From NCBI GenBank assembly GCA_963978905.1, contig OZ022260.1, positions 7,491,725 to 7,555,724 of the forward strand: DNA of 64,000 nt, read 5' to 3'. Position numbers and translations under genes: made by a program. Positions 1 through 11,545 of the stretch are shown in pieces. This stretch comes from Trichostrongylus colubriformis (taxonomy: Eukaryota > Nematoda > Chromadorea > Rhabditida > Trichostrongylidae). Below the pieces are notes generated by a model, which did no database searches, was not told where the DNA came from, and worked only from the letters and a program-made list of their open reading frames with translations. How positions within the stretch are numbered: the first letter of the stretch is position 1; each line of letters opens with the position of its first letter.

Positions 1-623
1 GGGGCAGTGTAAAAAAGTCAAGGTTCATTTTCAATATGGCTTTTCATCTCATTGTTGATGGGAAAATAGAAAAGGACATGAAAATAACCGACTGTGTGAT
101 GTCTGCGAATACATACATAATGCATACATACATAATACGGATGTCCTGTACTGTTACAACCATATGTGTGTGTGTGTGCAGCACTGGAGGTAATGAGGGC
201 GGTTATATTAAAATCAAAAAGCGCGCGTTTTGCAAAAAAAAAGGCTGTAAAACAGTTTCTACTATGACATCTGAGGTGCCGGTCTGGGAGTTGCCTGGAA
301 TTTTCGGTCTGGGAGTTGCCTGGAATTTTCGGTCTGGGAAGCTTTGATGTGGTAGAGATCTGATCCAGAGACAGTGCTGTCTCTTACAAGGCTGCTTGTT
401 TTTGAACAGTGAATCGTTCAAGTAAAACTCCCACTTGGTGTCTATATCATCAAACTTTCGATCAATGGCATAGAAGTGATTGCTGAGTAATGTTGTAGAG
501 GGTCAGAATTGATAAGGTTGGATTGATTACCTTGAAATTAGATCGTCTGATGGAATTTCAAAGCAGTGATTACAATGTTACTGTGAAAATGCTATCAGTC
601 TACTCTTATGTGTACTGTTTCAG
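1..623. other. left flank, probable intron
   Basis: No coding exon is recognisable here. The stretch ends in a good 3' splice site (tgtttcag, ending at 623), so at least its right part is probably an intron of the gene continuing to 10599. It contains TG and ACATACAT microsatellite-like runs (about 115-178) and a short direct repeat at about 281-341. Confidence 0.5.
281..341. repeat. 27-bp tandem repeat
   Basis: The unit beginning ggtctgggagttgcctggaa is present twice in direct succession, followed by the start of a third copy. The period is 27 bp. No function is suggested. Confidence 0.85.
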
Positions 624-3600
624 ATAGCAATGCACCTTACGTTCATCGAATGATCGCTCTCGATGAGATTTCATTGGAAATCGGTGAGATTTCTTCATTG
701 TTGTCTCTCATTGTTATCATATGCAGGAGATCTTCGCGTTCACGGTTAAATGCTTACTTCGATTTCACAGTTGTATGCATCGATATAGTCACTACTCCTG
801 GTCTGGTATTTCCTTGCCCAGTATCTTTCTCGAAGGTGTCGGTGTTGCGTTAATTGCGGATGTTTTTTAAAGATTTTTTTGTCACGGCAATGGGAGTTTG
901 AGCTCATGCTGATTGCAGTTTGAGCATTTAGCACGGAACCGCGTTTCCATTTCGTAGAACACTTCAAGTTCACTGTTTTTGAAACAGGCCGAAGCTAAAC
1001 TCTGCGACCTTTTTGCACTCTGTTTGCAGTTCGTTGAACATCAAATATATGTCGTTCAGGCCACCTTGCCATTAAGATCGTTATTTAGGACGTACAGGCA
1101 GGGAACGAGGGCGTCGTATGGCCCGCGCTTCGCGGCAGTCGCGGGGTATAACTGTCGCCTTATGCGCGAAATGTTCCTTGAGCAAGAACTCGAACCCATA
1201 AGGAATTCTACAATAAAATTCGCATTACGTAAAATACAAAGAATCCAAAGCTTCTTGATTATACTTTTCCTACTTGTCTTTTTGTTTTTTGTCTTCTCTT
1301 GTACTGTTTGTCGAGTCTCTTCAGAGGAGCTATAGCCCAGTGTTCCACCGTTTATTTAAAAGTGCAGAGCGCTGTTTCATTAGCAAGGGTCTCAGGATCG
1401 ATTTCTCGCCAGAGCCAATTAAGCATCTCATTCATTCCTGATCTAATTGAAGATTTTATGGCGTAGAGTGAGAGTATTACCTCTTTTCTTTGCTTCCTCA
1501 CTTATCCTTTGGCCTGTCTACTATCCACAAAAAAAAAAAACAGTTCAATCACATGGAAACTACCAAGAAATTCGGCAGAATGGGTGTTCGAAATTTTCTG
1601 TTTTTTCTTTATGAGCTTAGTGCTGTTATTTTCTTGAGTTATTTCACTTTATTCTATTTTCAACGAATTTCGAAGTTCTTTGTGTATATCTGCCAATGGG
1701 AATGATATTCACATTATACTTCTTGGATATAAGGAAATCAGTTTTTGAAAAGTTCTGATGTTTTGAGAAGGCAGCTTGTTGTTTTTCTTTTTTGTTCAAG
1801 TGAAAAGTGTTTGGCCCTAACGTTCATGTAGTAACATTTTGCATGATGATTAATGGGAACGGCGGTCATTATCAGTGACCGTTATCGACTTTACGATCAC
1901 CGACGTTGGCCACCGTTTCATCTGCAGAAACTAGCTTTGCGCATATTCCGCACGTTCACATAGTGATTTCATATTCAGTGAGGGATCCTCTGTGTGGAGA
2001 ATCTCATGTGGGAATATATACACTTCGGGAATCCATCTAGTTCTGCTGAGGTGCTGTGATGACTAGAAACGCGCTCCATGAGTATGGAATGTATATTTAA
2101 TTTTTAGATGCATTTTTTGGATGATCAGGTTGGCATGGGGCTTCTACAAATTGCATTTTAAGTCTTGTCCAGTTTTCATCAAGCTCGCTGAGCGGAGACT
2201 GTGTTCTGGAAGGTGTCGCTGATTGCATCATGATCATTTCTGGTGCAGCGATCAATGATTGCCCAGGTCAACGAAGCCTTCGATTCATCTCCCTCAGTGG
2301 GTTAGTACCGAAGTAGATAAGAAATGTGGCTTGTATTATACATCGATTAGTTTCTGGAATTTATGGCCTAGACCAAATTATATATTAATGCCGCTGGAAT
2401 TTTAAATGAAAGTCGACTGAGTGGCGCATTCCAGGAGGTATTGAACAGCGATGATTGTTTCATCATTGTAAGGTTTACCAGTATTTTCTCAAGCCACTTG
2501 GAAACGGTGGCGGAGATTATTTGGTGGGTGACTTCATAGCGTGTGGGGTAAGAGAATTAACTCTTTCTTGCATGCTCTCTCGCTCCGGTCTTTTGATCTA
2601 TCCCAGTTAACAAAAATGTAGCCGATGCACATTACGCCTGCAGAAAATCTTCTGGAACAGTCATCAAGAATTTTGAAAAGTCTATGATTCTAAAGGAACG
2701 CGGCGACTCCTTCCTCCGTTATGTCGTGTATGTGTGATATTAGTAGTGTGAGGTAAGGCCGCGTTCATAATTAGCGCCGGCAGAGCGTGGCCACGTTCAC
2801 ATGCCGTGAAGTAGAGAAGGACGGGAAGGTGCAGGGACGGCGAAGGCAGCGGGACAGGGTGGCACAGGCGGAGACGCAGAGACGCGCAATCAAGCCATGC
2901 CGCTGGTACGGCAAAGTATGAACGCGTCCTAAGCAGGACGATAGGTATGCAGTTCAGTGAATAATACAACTATCAAGCAATTGAACACGCCTAACTCACT
3001 GTTCTGCTTCGTTATTTCTTTTTTTTTGCGTCAGTTGTTGTTTTTTCCACATAACTAAGGAAGTGGTGAGGGTTGGGTGAGAGACTGATGGGACCAGGGC
3101 TTTCCCAGGCACCGAGGAAAACAGCCACTTCAGTACAACTCTCCCCTCCTCCTCTATGGGTACTAAATACGACACCCTTTTTTACCTCTACAACATCAGT
3201 AGCTGTTGCCGGATTGTATGGTTGCAATGTGTTTTATTACTATGCACTCTTACTTGTAGCAAAAAGATATTCATTTCAAATTTTCTCGCAAAGATTCGTA
3301 GATTCTAGCGCTTATCGTAGACCTCTGCAAGGACGACCCCCCCCCCCCCCGTGTCGAGGAATCCTCGACTCCCTGTACCGTGGATGGGGCTCATTGTTTC
3401 CTTCATGTTGGGTAGCTTTAGCTTGGTGTGTGATGAGCTGTTATAGCCGTTGAAAGGTGTACGAAAGGATACTACGAGTGATAGATGGCGTTCGGATAGC
3501 AGGTCAGAGCTGAACAGGTTGGAACATCACATAAATAATTTGCCGTGGTTGTCAATTAGACGGATGAGCGAACAGCTGATGCGGCCGCCGTGTGCGGTGT

Positions 3601-6600
3601 GTCCAACGCACAGGAAGCTTAGATGGGATGCAGGATCTGTGTAGTGATGAAGAATGGCCGGCACACGTTGATCTTTTATCGAGAATGCAAAACAATGTGA
3701 AAGACGGACGGTGTAAAATCGGAGCGAAAATCTCTTGAGAGAAGATTGAAGAGGTGTTGAGCTGGAGGTACGATTAGCCATTCTGGCTGGTGCGAATAAA
3801 AATGTCTCGAAGAGGGTGGGTATAGGCAAAAAGCATAATTTTTCCAATTTGTATTTTTGACGATCTGGATGAGCGCCAAAGCACGGGTCCCGCAGCAATG
3901 TTGCGTCTGTGGAAGGGAAGATTTTTTGTGAGTCGGATTCAATACTTGGTGCTGCTTACAGATGTCCAATTGGCACGAATCGATCCCGAATTGGCACGCG
4001 AAGCTGGTGAAACGACGTTGGCCTATTTGACAAGGGTACGGAAGAAAATGCCATCACTACCGGTTCCATTAACGCAGAAAATTGCTTACATGCATGAAGC
4101 GGCTCGATTCAGGCCTCAAGTGAGTGTTTTGAATTCTAACGGCACTCTGAATACAATATTCGAATATATTTTACTTTACTATTTTCTTCCATTTTGTTTG
4201 TTTGGCCCCTGCAATAAGGTGTTTCACGATGATTCACTGTTCTTATGGAGAAAGATCAGAAGATTAGTTGCATAGGAATATTAAAAACTGATCAATGTGA
4301 GGTTTAGAGTGAAATGCGAATCTGAATGTGGTGCGCATTATATTCGTAACGCATTTATCTGTACCTATCTTCAAAACAGAAAACTCTCGGAAATCTATAC
4401 CTATTTAAAGCAACTCGAACTGATTTGTCAACTTCGTTCCATTAAGTGATTCAGTGGAAAACGGTGTACTATGAACACTGATTGGTTTCGAATTGCATTT
4501 CAGTGGAGCCGTGGGAGTTGGGGGAAGGAGGTGAGAGTAGGGAACAATAGATGGGGCATTTCAATCGAGCCGTAGGAGTTGGGAGAAGGAGGGAAGTAGC
4601 GAACAATAGATGGTCGCGGCGGGAAACAGCTCCAGGGTGGATAAATCACTTGTAACGTATTGCAAGACATTTTTGAATACAAGGATCTTTCAACCATCTC
4701 AAGGCTCCCCCCCTCCTCGTGCTGATAATCAAATTAAATAAGTGATTCTACAGACGGAACAATGGAATGATGTTATTTTCAGAAATTCGAATTACAACAT
4801 CTCATGGAATTGAGGTCGCTGTTGAATCAATTTGTTAAGATGTGAGTGTTGAAATCTCTTCACTTCTCTCTTTCTTATTTTCTCTAAAAAGGTTTTCATC
4901 AGTTATCAGCAAGATGAAGTTGTTGAAAGTGACAGTATTCTCGGCTAATTTCTGAAGGTCATGAGGCTATTGCCATATTCAGCATGACATGTATCAAATT
5001 TATTTCTGTGCCGCCTCTGTCCAAATTTTCAGTCTTCACCTCAGTTCTCTCGTTTCTTTGATCGTTTACATTTTTTAAAATCAGTTTCAAAACTTTCCTT
5101 TCCGAGCCACGGTAGTGGAGGCATCCTATTGGAGAAAGCCCACGTCAGGCTTGAAAGTGCAGAATCTTCGGAAGGCATTTCGACAATTGCATTTGGAAAG
5201 GTGGTGGACGGAATTCTTTTCAATTTGGCTACCTTTTTTTCCTGGAATGAAGGCCTCATAGGAGGTACATTGGACGCACGTCATGGCCAACATGCTTTTC
5301 TTCGTGCCCTTCCGGATTCTTCTCCTTTTTATAACTCATCTCCGTAGTTTTTTTATCGATGACGAAGTGACTCATGATCGATGTAGTCATCCGCGTGCAA
5401 TCATCGACATCGTGGAAAGATGCCTTTGACGTTTCAATGATATGCCGAGAGGACGTTCTGTGATGCATTAACCATTGTTTCGCGCTCTGTCTGTGGGTGG
5501 AAGTTCAGAGAGCATTTAAAGGATGTTTACTGACCAAATAAAGTGTGAACCCTGTTGGGAAGGTGCCTTTTAGGTTATAGGATTTTCTTCGAACTCATCG
5601 ATAACGTTCACAGTCGGAATCTTTTAATTTACGATTTTTTGTGGCTTTGATATAGATTTTTCTCCGTAAGTTTTTCTGCTTTTGCGAGTATCCTACAGCG
5701 GTCCTCGGGTGGGAATCAGGACACTCCCAGGTTTCGAGGAAAACAGTCGCTTCAGTGCGACCCTCTTACCCCCCTCTACTGATACCAAATACGACCCCCC
5801 ATTTTTAAACTTGTCTGTTGTCAGATTGTATATTGCATCGTGTTTTATTCTACATGTGTGTTACTTGGAAGAAAATGATATTTACGAAATTTCTTTATGC
5901 GAGTTCCCTGCGAAATATCCTTCGCTTCTCATCTGCTCATAGCGCTTATCGTAGACCTCTGGAAGGACGGTCCCCCCCCCCCCCCATCCGTTCCGGCCGG
6001 TCGGTTACGAGTCCCCTGTCGAGGAATCCTCGGCTCCCGGTGTACAGTGGTGGGAATTATCGATTGGACTTCTTTTAGTGTTAAGTGAGTTGCTTACATA
6101 CGTCGTAAACATCTATATACGTGCAAGGTCTTTGAAGGTACCCAAACCCTGTTCTAGGGTGCAGAAGCGTGTAACAACTCTTAGCTGGCGTTTGTGATGG
6201 TCTCTCTTGAACATTGCTTTTAGAAAAAGGCTGTCATCTACAAAGCAGTCGCTACAAAAAAATCAAGGCTTTTAATGCACGTTAACGTTTGAATAGAAAA
6301 TGGTTCGGCCTGTTTGAGTGCTATTCATAAATCCCGTATGCACGTAGAATTATCCGTTGAATTAAGTCATGCGAACGCGATGTGCGTTGGTTGCCATATC
6401 ACGTATGCATGGCTTACCATGACAGTCAGTTCCTCCTTGTATGAAAGCATTGATTTGTTCGTGACTAGGCTCAAAAATGTCGCATGACGTCGTTTCATAT
6501 GTACTCAGCTGATTACTGTTCTGCTTTGTAGTGTTAGTTCTTTTTCCAATCTTTCAACTGTTTCTGAATTCCTTTTGTTTCCCATGAGCGTTTTCAATTT

Positions 6601-9600
6601 TTGTTTCGGACAGTTGAATTTTGAGTGGTTTTCGTGGTATTGAGTTACGATTGAGTGGTTTTCCGTGGTATTGAGTCTCGATTTGATTTTCGGCAAATTG
6701 TAGTGGAGAATATCGCATGGAAAAGATTAGGGAGAAGGTTTAAATTATTTCCAGAAAATGATTAGTTGATACGATGGTAGCAACGACTATCTAGTTGACC
6801 GCAGTTATTTATCGAAATAGGGCTCATTTGTCCATCACCACAAAATTGTATTCCTATTTTTCCATTGAATTATTTCTTGTGATTCGAAGGCTCTGCTATC
6901 CTATTATGTCATTTGATGGAATGAAAAGAAACCAGTTTTTTTTTTGTTGAAGAAGCGTACCGTACACTAGTAATTTGTCGATAGCGCAACTAAAGGAATG
7001 ATGATTTTTTCCATCAGTGATATAATCTACTAGTGCGATTTATAAGCTCTGGGTGAAGCGCACCACGCCCATTCTGGTCATATGTTGGGTGTTAATTTGT
7101 CAATTTCAGCATAGCCGAAGCGCCAGTAGTGGACGCGGCTACGACAACGAGCCCTGCCAAAGGCCTGCTTCATCATTTGGGTCAGAAAGCACTATCTAAT
7201 AAGAAGAGACAGTCTAAATTTGGCGGTAGCGACGGTGAGTTCTACAATCTAATCGATAATCATTTTTTACATATTGTTGAAATTCAGTTGCGCGCATGAA
7301 GCGGTAGTGCTTATAAACTAATGCTTTTTTTCTCGAAAGTCTTTGTTAGATTAGAGTCACGCTGCATGATCGCTTGAAAGCGGGCTAAAGTAGGGCTTAC
7401 TACTATCCATCCCCACATAGGGAGTGCCAAAAAAGTAATTTTGCTCATGGCTCATCTGGCAAGTATACAAAACATAGGGACACCAAAGAGATGAAAGTAT
7501 TGGCGCAAAATATTCTCAAAATGTTCCTTTAGAAACAAGAGCAAGCTGAGGCTCGTTACTTTCACCTTCATCAAAATACGGAGCCTGCACTAAGCGCATT
7601 CGGAGTTCGGAGCACCTACGGTATCAAGGTCCGCTTTAAACAGTGGAACCAGGTTTCGTGGTAGATCATTTATGGGAAGCTTCCTAAGGATTTCCTCCGG
7701 TATATGGAGGTTACTGAGCCCTTGCTGCTCGGACAACGCTGCTATGACCCGAACTGTCATTTTTCATACCTTAAACCTTGCTCCGGAGGGTTTTCAGTAG
7801 GCATGGCATGTTCTGGCTTTTAGAAACGAAGGGTGTTGGGAACCCGGGAAAAAAAGGATTGTCCAAAAACACCACCCAATATATTAGGTTGTCCCCAAAT
7901 TTATTTCTTCACAACATAAACACATTTCAGTCAACAAGACATGTCATTCTGTAGAGTAGAAAATTTTCTTCCGGATCATATATGACATGCTGCACAAGGC
8001 TTTGTGTTGTAAAGAAATAAATTTGAAAGGAAGAGGTTGAGGTGTTCCGGAACTTTCGGGACAACCTAATAAATACTCTTAGATACCCAGAGTAACGGAC
8101 CTCAGCAAGGTTGTGAACGAGGGTGGCGAAATCTCGGATTTTGCCGTCTTTAGGTGTCACATCATGTTGACTCAGAATAAGCTCCCGATCCTGTTCGTGC
8201 AGATGGCTCTCACGGAGCTCAGTGATAGTATGTGTAATCATGAATTTGGGGATAGAAATATCTCGTCAGAATGTGCTTAAGTTCGACTAATGTTGAAGGT
8301 GAAGGAAAAAATTACTTTTTTGGCATCCCCTGTATAAGTGCAAATTCTCGCAAAGATTTGATGAGGTTGCGGTTTGTGCAATTGGACGTCCAAAATTCGC
8401 AACTCTTTCAAATCAATTTGTCGGTGGGTCTTTGCGTTTTTCAGCACTTTTTTGTGTTGGCCATTGATTGCAGAGTTCTAAATGCATGATGGCATCTCTG
8501 ATTGGAAAATTTTATTCTTTGGTAATTCTTCGTTTTACAAACAGTCAAGCAGACAAAAAAGCACACCTACCTTCTACTTTATATGTACGATGGACTTTTG
8601 ACGTGGAAACCCCCGGTAAAGCTTTTAAAATCGGGGTGAAGGGTAGGGCTGGGTGTTGGGTCCAACTTGAAAACTGATTACCCTCGTTGCTTGATTCATT
8701 CTGAAGAGCGCCCTTTATTCTTTGTTTGAAGGAATCGTTCACGGAGAAATGAGTTTTTATGTTGCCCATATGTTTATGTTGTGTTTGCCTGATGTGCGCC
8801 GCATGCAAAGCTCCACGCTAAAAAGGTGACTCTGGCTACGATACAGCACAACAGAGTCTTGGCCGGGTGGGCGGGGCCCCAACAAGTACCCACCCCGTCG
8901 TCCGCCGCGGTCGGAGACGCCAAGAATTTGGGGATTTGTATATCGGCCGAATTCTCACTTTTTCGCGTGAAATTTTGCATGCGGCCTTTATCAAGCAAAT
9001 ACAACATAAATGTAAGAGTAACAAAAAAAAAACGGACTCCCCCGTGGACGTTTTCTTTGAGAATCGTGATGATATTCAAGTGCATGTAAGCTTTACACGG
9101 GGCCTATTTGTATGCAATACCGTGTTTTTATTTTGTGAAGATTTTTCGGTATCGATTTTTTTGATTTTGAGGGCATTTACAGTTTTCTTTCTACCGAAAT
9201 GATGCTTGAACGGCCATTGACGATACATTCGATGTCGGCATCTAAGCCATACCCCATTAGAGACAATTCTTTGACAGTTTTGGGTATTCAAAATTTTACT
9301 GAAAATTATGAATATGATTGGCGATTGAAATATGTGATATTTTAGACTTTCATCGTTGTCGTTCATCGCAAACACAAAGAGGTATACAAAGATGTAGTAA
9401 ATGTACTGACTGTACGCTTGCATGTTGACCTGGGGTACATTACCAGCAGTTTTAAAGATGTGCCATTTCTAATCTACGGAAGCAGCCATAACAGTTCGGC
9501 CTACCGGATGGATGACACGGAGGGGCAGGGGCTATACTTGAGAGTACGGGTTTGAATAGATAGCCACTAAGGAGCGCGGTTGCCATGGCTGTATATCCCT

Positions 9601-10599
9601 CAGTGCCTGGCTAGTCGGAATTAGCCTCTAGAAAGCTCACTTTTTTGCGCAAAATTCAAATCGCGATGGAACTCTTGAATGGCAGCGTTATGAAATGCTT
9701 TCAGTGTTTGAAAAGTTGTGGTGTGCTTGTGAGTGCGTTGTAAGGCCGCGGTCATACTTTGCGGTGTCTGCGGCAGGGCGTGGCCGCGTATCTTGCGTCT
9801 CCACACTGCCTCGTTGCCTGCGTCATCTCTGCACCTCCCCCGTGCCACTCTCTCTTGCTGCCTGTGAGAGAGAGTGGCACGGGGGAGGTGCAGAGATGAC
9901 GCAGGCAACGAGGCAGTGTGGAGACGCAAGATACGCGGCCACGCCCTGCCGCAGACACCGCAAAGTATGACCGCGGCCTAATGTCGCGGAATAGCAAAGT
10001 CATGTAATTTCAGCATGTTCCTTGGCTATCTCCTCGTTGGAGGTAGACGTAGATGAGGGTACCTAAAATATTATTGATGAAAATAAATTAATCTCGATCA
10101 TTAGAACCACTTTATAATCACATTTTGCGATAATCTGGTTAATCGACTTCCCTTCTAGGAGCTGTAGATCCTCTGAAAAATTCAGGTTGAATCGATTGAC
10201 GCTGACAGCTTCCTTTTTGTTGCTCATTTTGCTAGCACAGGCTTTGAAGGCTCCCATTCATCTGAGGGACTGCTAGTAATAAGATATACGTGTTGGGAAT
10301 ACTGGGGGGGGGTGTCTTTGTTTTGTCCTCAGAGTATTCTCTACGGGCGAATTTGAAATTTGTTTTCGGTTCTGTACTCTTTCGTTTTACGTGCCTTGTT
10401 AAAATCAGTAATCGAGACTTTTTTGCTTTGCTAGTAACAGCTTAATTGGTTGCTATAATGTTCAGTTGCAGGCGGCCGTATATTAGCGGGCACTATAAAT
10501 GAGGAACGTGTATCGCTTTTACCTATGGATTCAAATCGTCTGGATTCCTCTACTCGTTTACGTCGTCAGAGCGATTCACATCGAAGCCTTCTTGAATGA
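624..10599 (+). CDS. unidentified multi-exon gene, 5' partial; possible NICE-3/C1orf43-like protein
   Basis: Five exons join in phase: 624-683, 3962-4119, 4783-4841, 7110-7234 and 10472-10599 (stop TGA 10597-10599). Donors are gtgagn-type and acceptors are cag/tag. The readable part is about 175 residues. It starts inside a codon, so upstream exons lie outside the window. Visible stretches include NAPYVHRMIALDEI, EIDVQLARIDPELARE and a basic YLTRVRKK segment. The C-terminal third is rich in Ser, Thr, Ala and basic residues and ends SDSHRSLLE. The EIDxxLxRI...YLxR pattern recalls the NICE-3/C1orf43 family, but the more C-terminal motifs remembered for that family were not found, so this is only a suggestion. 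No membrane segment is visible in the part present. Introns 3 and 4 are large (2.3 and 3.2 kb) and full of repeats. The next gene begins 947 bp downstream on the same strand. Confidence 0.6.
2757..2929. mobile_element. palindromic MITE, P family copy 1
   Basis: The ends read ggccgcgttcat and (reverse complement) ggacgcgttcat. They are flanked on both sides by TAA (2754-2756 and 2930-2932), which fits the TWA target duplications of PIF/Harbinger elements. It carries no coding capacity. It is related to copies at 9744, 26906, 28663, 33453 and 44535. Confidence 0.75.
3080..3290. repeat. S-family dispersed repeat, copy 1
   Basis: It contains the family hallmarks: a ggcaccgaggaaaacagcc segment, 'cttcagt', a C-rich stretch, 'actaaatacgac', and 'ctacaacatcagtagctgtt'. 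Related copies lie near 5690, 31480, 39690, 53230 and 60270. The class is unknown; it encodes nothing recognisable. Confidence 0.6.
4842..7109. other. 2.3-kb intron
   Basis: This is the intron between exons 4783-4841 and 7110-7234, which join as an Ile codon (AT|C). It holds an S-family repeat (about 5690-6050) with a poly-C run near 5982, and a short direct repeat near 6625-6675 (gtggtattgagt twice). No exon was seen. Confidence 0.6.
5690..6050. repeat. S-family dispersed repeat, copy 2
   Basis: It shares 'tttcgaggaaaacagtcgct', 'ccctctactgataccaaat', 'cccccatttttaaac' and the following tract with the copy near 3080. The shared downstream part includes 'gcgcttatcgtagacctctg' and a poly-C tract, so the repeat unit is at least about 300 bp. 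Confidence 0.6.
7419..8332. mobile_element. T-family DNA transposon remnant, interrupted
   Basis: The termini are inverted: ggagtgccaaaaaagtaatt on the left and aattacttttttggcatccc on the right, ending ctg|TA. A Tc1/mariner-type TA target is likely. No intact transposase was seen. A second element (7884-8069) is inserted inside. Related copies are at 48617-49348 (full), about 47935-48610 and about 40080-40737, the last three within the heat-shock region. Confidence 0.7.
7884..8069. mobile_element. 186-bp MITE nested in T element
   Basis: The terminal inverted repeats begin TTAGGTTGTCCC on both ends and are flanked by TA (7882-7883, 8070-8071). The short length and mariner-like TTAGGTTG end mark it as a mariner-type MITE. 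It splits the T-family element in which it sits, so it is the younger insertion. Confidence 0.8.
8726..9065. mobile_element. L-family palindromic MITE, copy 1
   Basis: The outer arms are gaatcgttcacggagaaa and (inverted) a 'ccgtggacg' end. Inner arms are also inverted: gtttgcctgatgtgcgccgc matches gcggcctttatcaagcaaat in reverse. The core carries 'ggccgggtgggcggggcc'. Related copies lie at 32533-32965, 36694-37104 and (half) 60838-61047. Confidence 0.7.
9744..9978. mobile_element. perfect 235-bp palindrome, P-family MITE copy 2
   Basis: Two 112-base arms are exact reverse complements around an 11-base loop (tgctgcctgtg). The element is flanked by TAA on both sides (9741-9743, 9979-9981). The ends are GGCCGCGG/CCGCGGCC. 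The complete identity of the arms implies recent formation or continuing homogenisation. The same peptide therefore reads on both strands, which is a structural artefact and not a gene. Confidence 0.92.
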
Positions 10600-11545
10600 G
10601 CATCGATGATCGCTGTCCGACTCGCTGTGGCCAAGATTCCTTTTCCAGCTGTCATACTTCGGGTCTCCGTAGGTACTGTTCAGAGTTTGCGATTCAGGCG
10701 GACAATCGCATAACCGATACCAATTTTTCCTGTTTTCTTCTCGCTTGGTCGCCCTACCGCCTCACATACGATCGTATTTTTCTTCACCTCCTGATCACCT
10801 ACTGACCTGAATCGCAAATTCCAAGCAATGCCTTAGGAATTGTACAGTATCCCAAATACCAAAGGAGCCAGGATGTCGCTCCAACGTAGCTTAAGTTTCG
10901 GATTGGTTTACCTGGGCAACGATTATGGGCATCCCAAATGGGAATTACGCTCACACCCCATCTCTGACAACGGTTGGAGTGCGACAGCCGGCTCTCCAGC
11001 GTCGCTTTCTTTGTTATTGATTGGTTATACTGTCACGCGAACTAACCAATCGATATTTTGCCGAGGTTCTTCGAAGAATCTCAATCGTCTTTCTGCTTCT
11101 TTGTTTTAGTCATGCTTACTTCGTCGATAAAATTACAAGGTGTATTGATTGATGAGCGATCTATGAGACAGGTCAATGCGAAAAGCTTTTAAAATTTGTT
11201 GACGTTGTTTGATCGCTCTTACGATATAAAGTCATTGTACTAGATGCCCATCAGATCAAGTAATTATCTGGCGCGATATCGATTTTGGCCCAGCTTCGTT
11301 ATCGTTCCGATCCATTTTTCAATGAAAGTGTTTTAGGAAGGCAACATAACAGTGTGAACTGTGATAATAGGCTGTGATTACACAGTGTTGTGTTTGCTTT
11401 TGTAATAACGCACCTTAGTTGTAAGTTGATCGATGTTGTTCGGTAGTCATTGATTAGTATTGATTAATCATTAGCTATATGGAATTTTGTGTCTTCTTAT
11501 TTATTGTCTAGGAGTTTTCTATTGAATACGTGACTAGTAAATTTA
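10600..11545. other. intergenic region
   Basis: This lies between the stop of the first gene and the provisional start of the EGF-repeat gene. The part just after the stop is open in the upstream gene's frame for about 37 codons, which could mean an alternative 3' end. No repeat or promoter motif was recognised. Confidence 0.4.

Larger units (their letters stand above)
684..3961. other. 3.3-kb intron with repeats
   Basis: This is the intron between the first two visible exons. It holds a TAA-flanked palindromic MITE (2757-2929) and a copy of the dispersed S repeat (about 3080-3290) with a poly-C run near 3340. The 979-1335 open frame has no exon-like borders and ends in a hydrophobic run; it was not called. 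Confidence 0.6.
7235..10471. other. 3.2-kb intron filled with transposons
   Basis: This intron contains the T element with its nested MITE, an L-family palindrome and the perfect P palindrome. The rest, including about 9090-9700 and 9990-10470, shows nothing recognisable. Confidence 0.6.

Noticed and set aside
979..1335. 118-codon plus-strand frame with hydrophobic end
   Set aside because: It has no splice borders linking it to neighbouring exons and no recognisable domain; it lies in an intron of the first gene.
9695..10003. Matching open frames on both strands
   Set aside because: They are produced by the perfect palindrome at 9744-9978, not by a gene.
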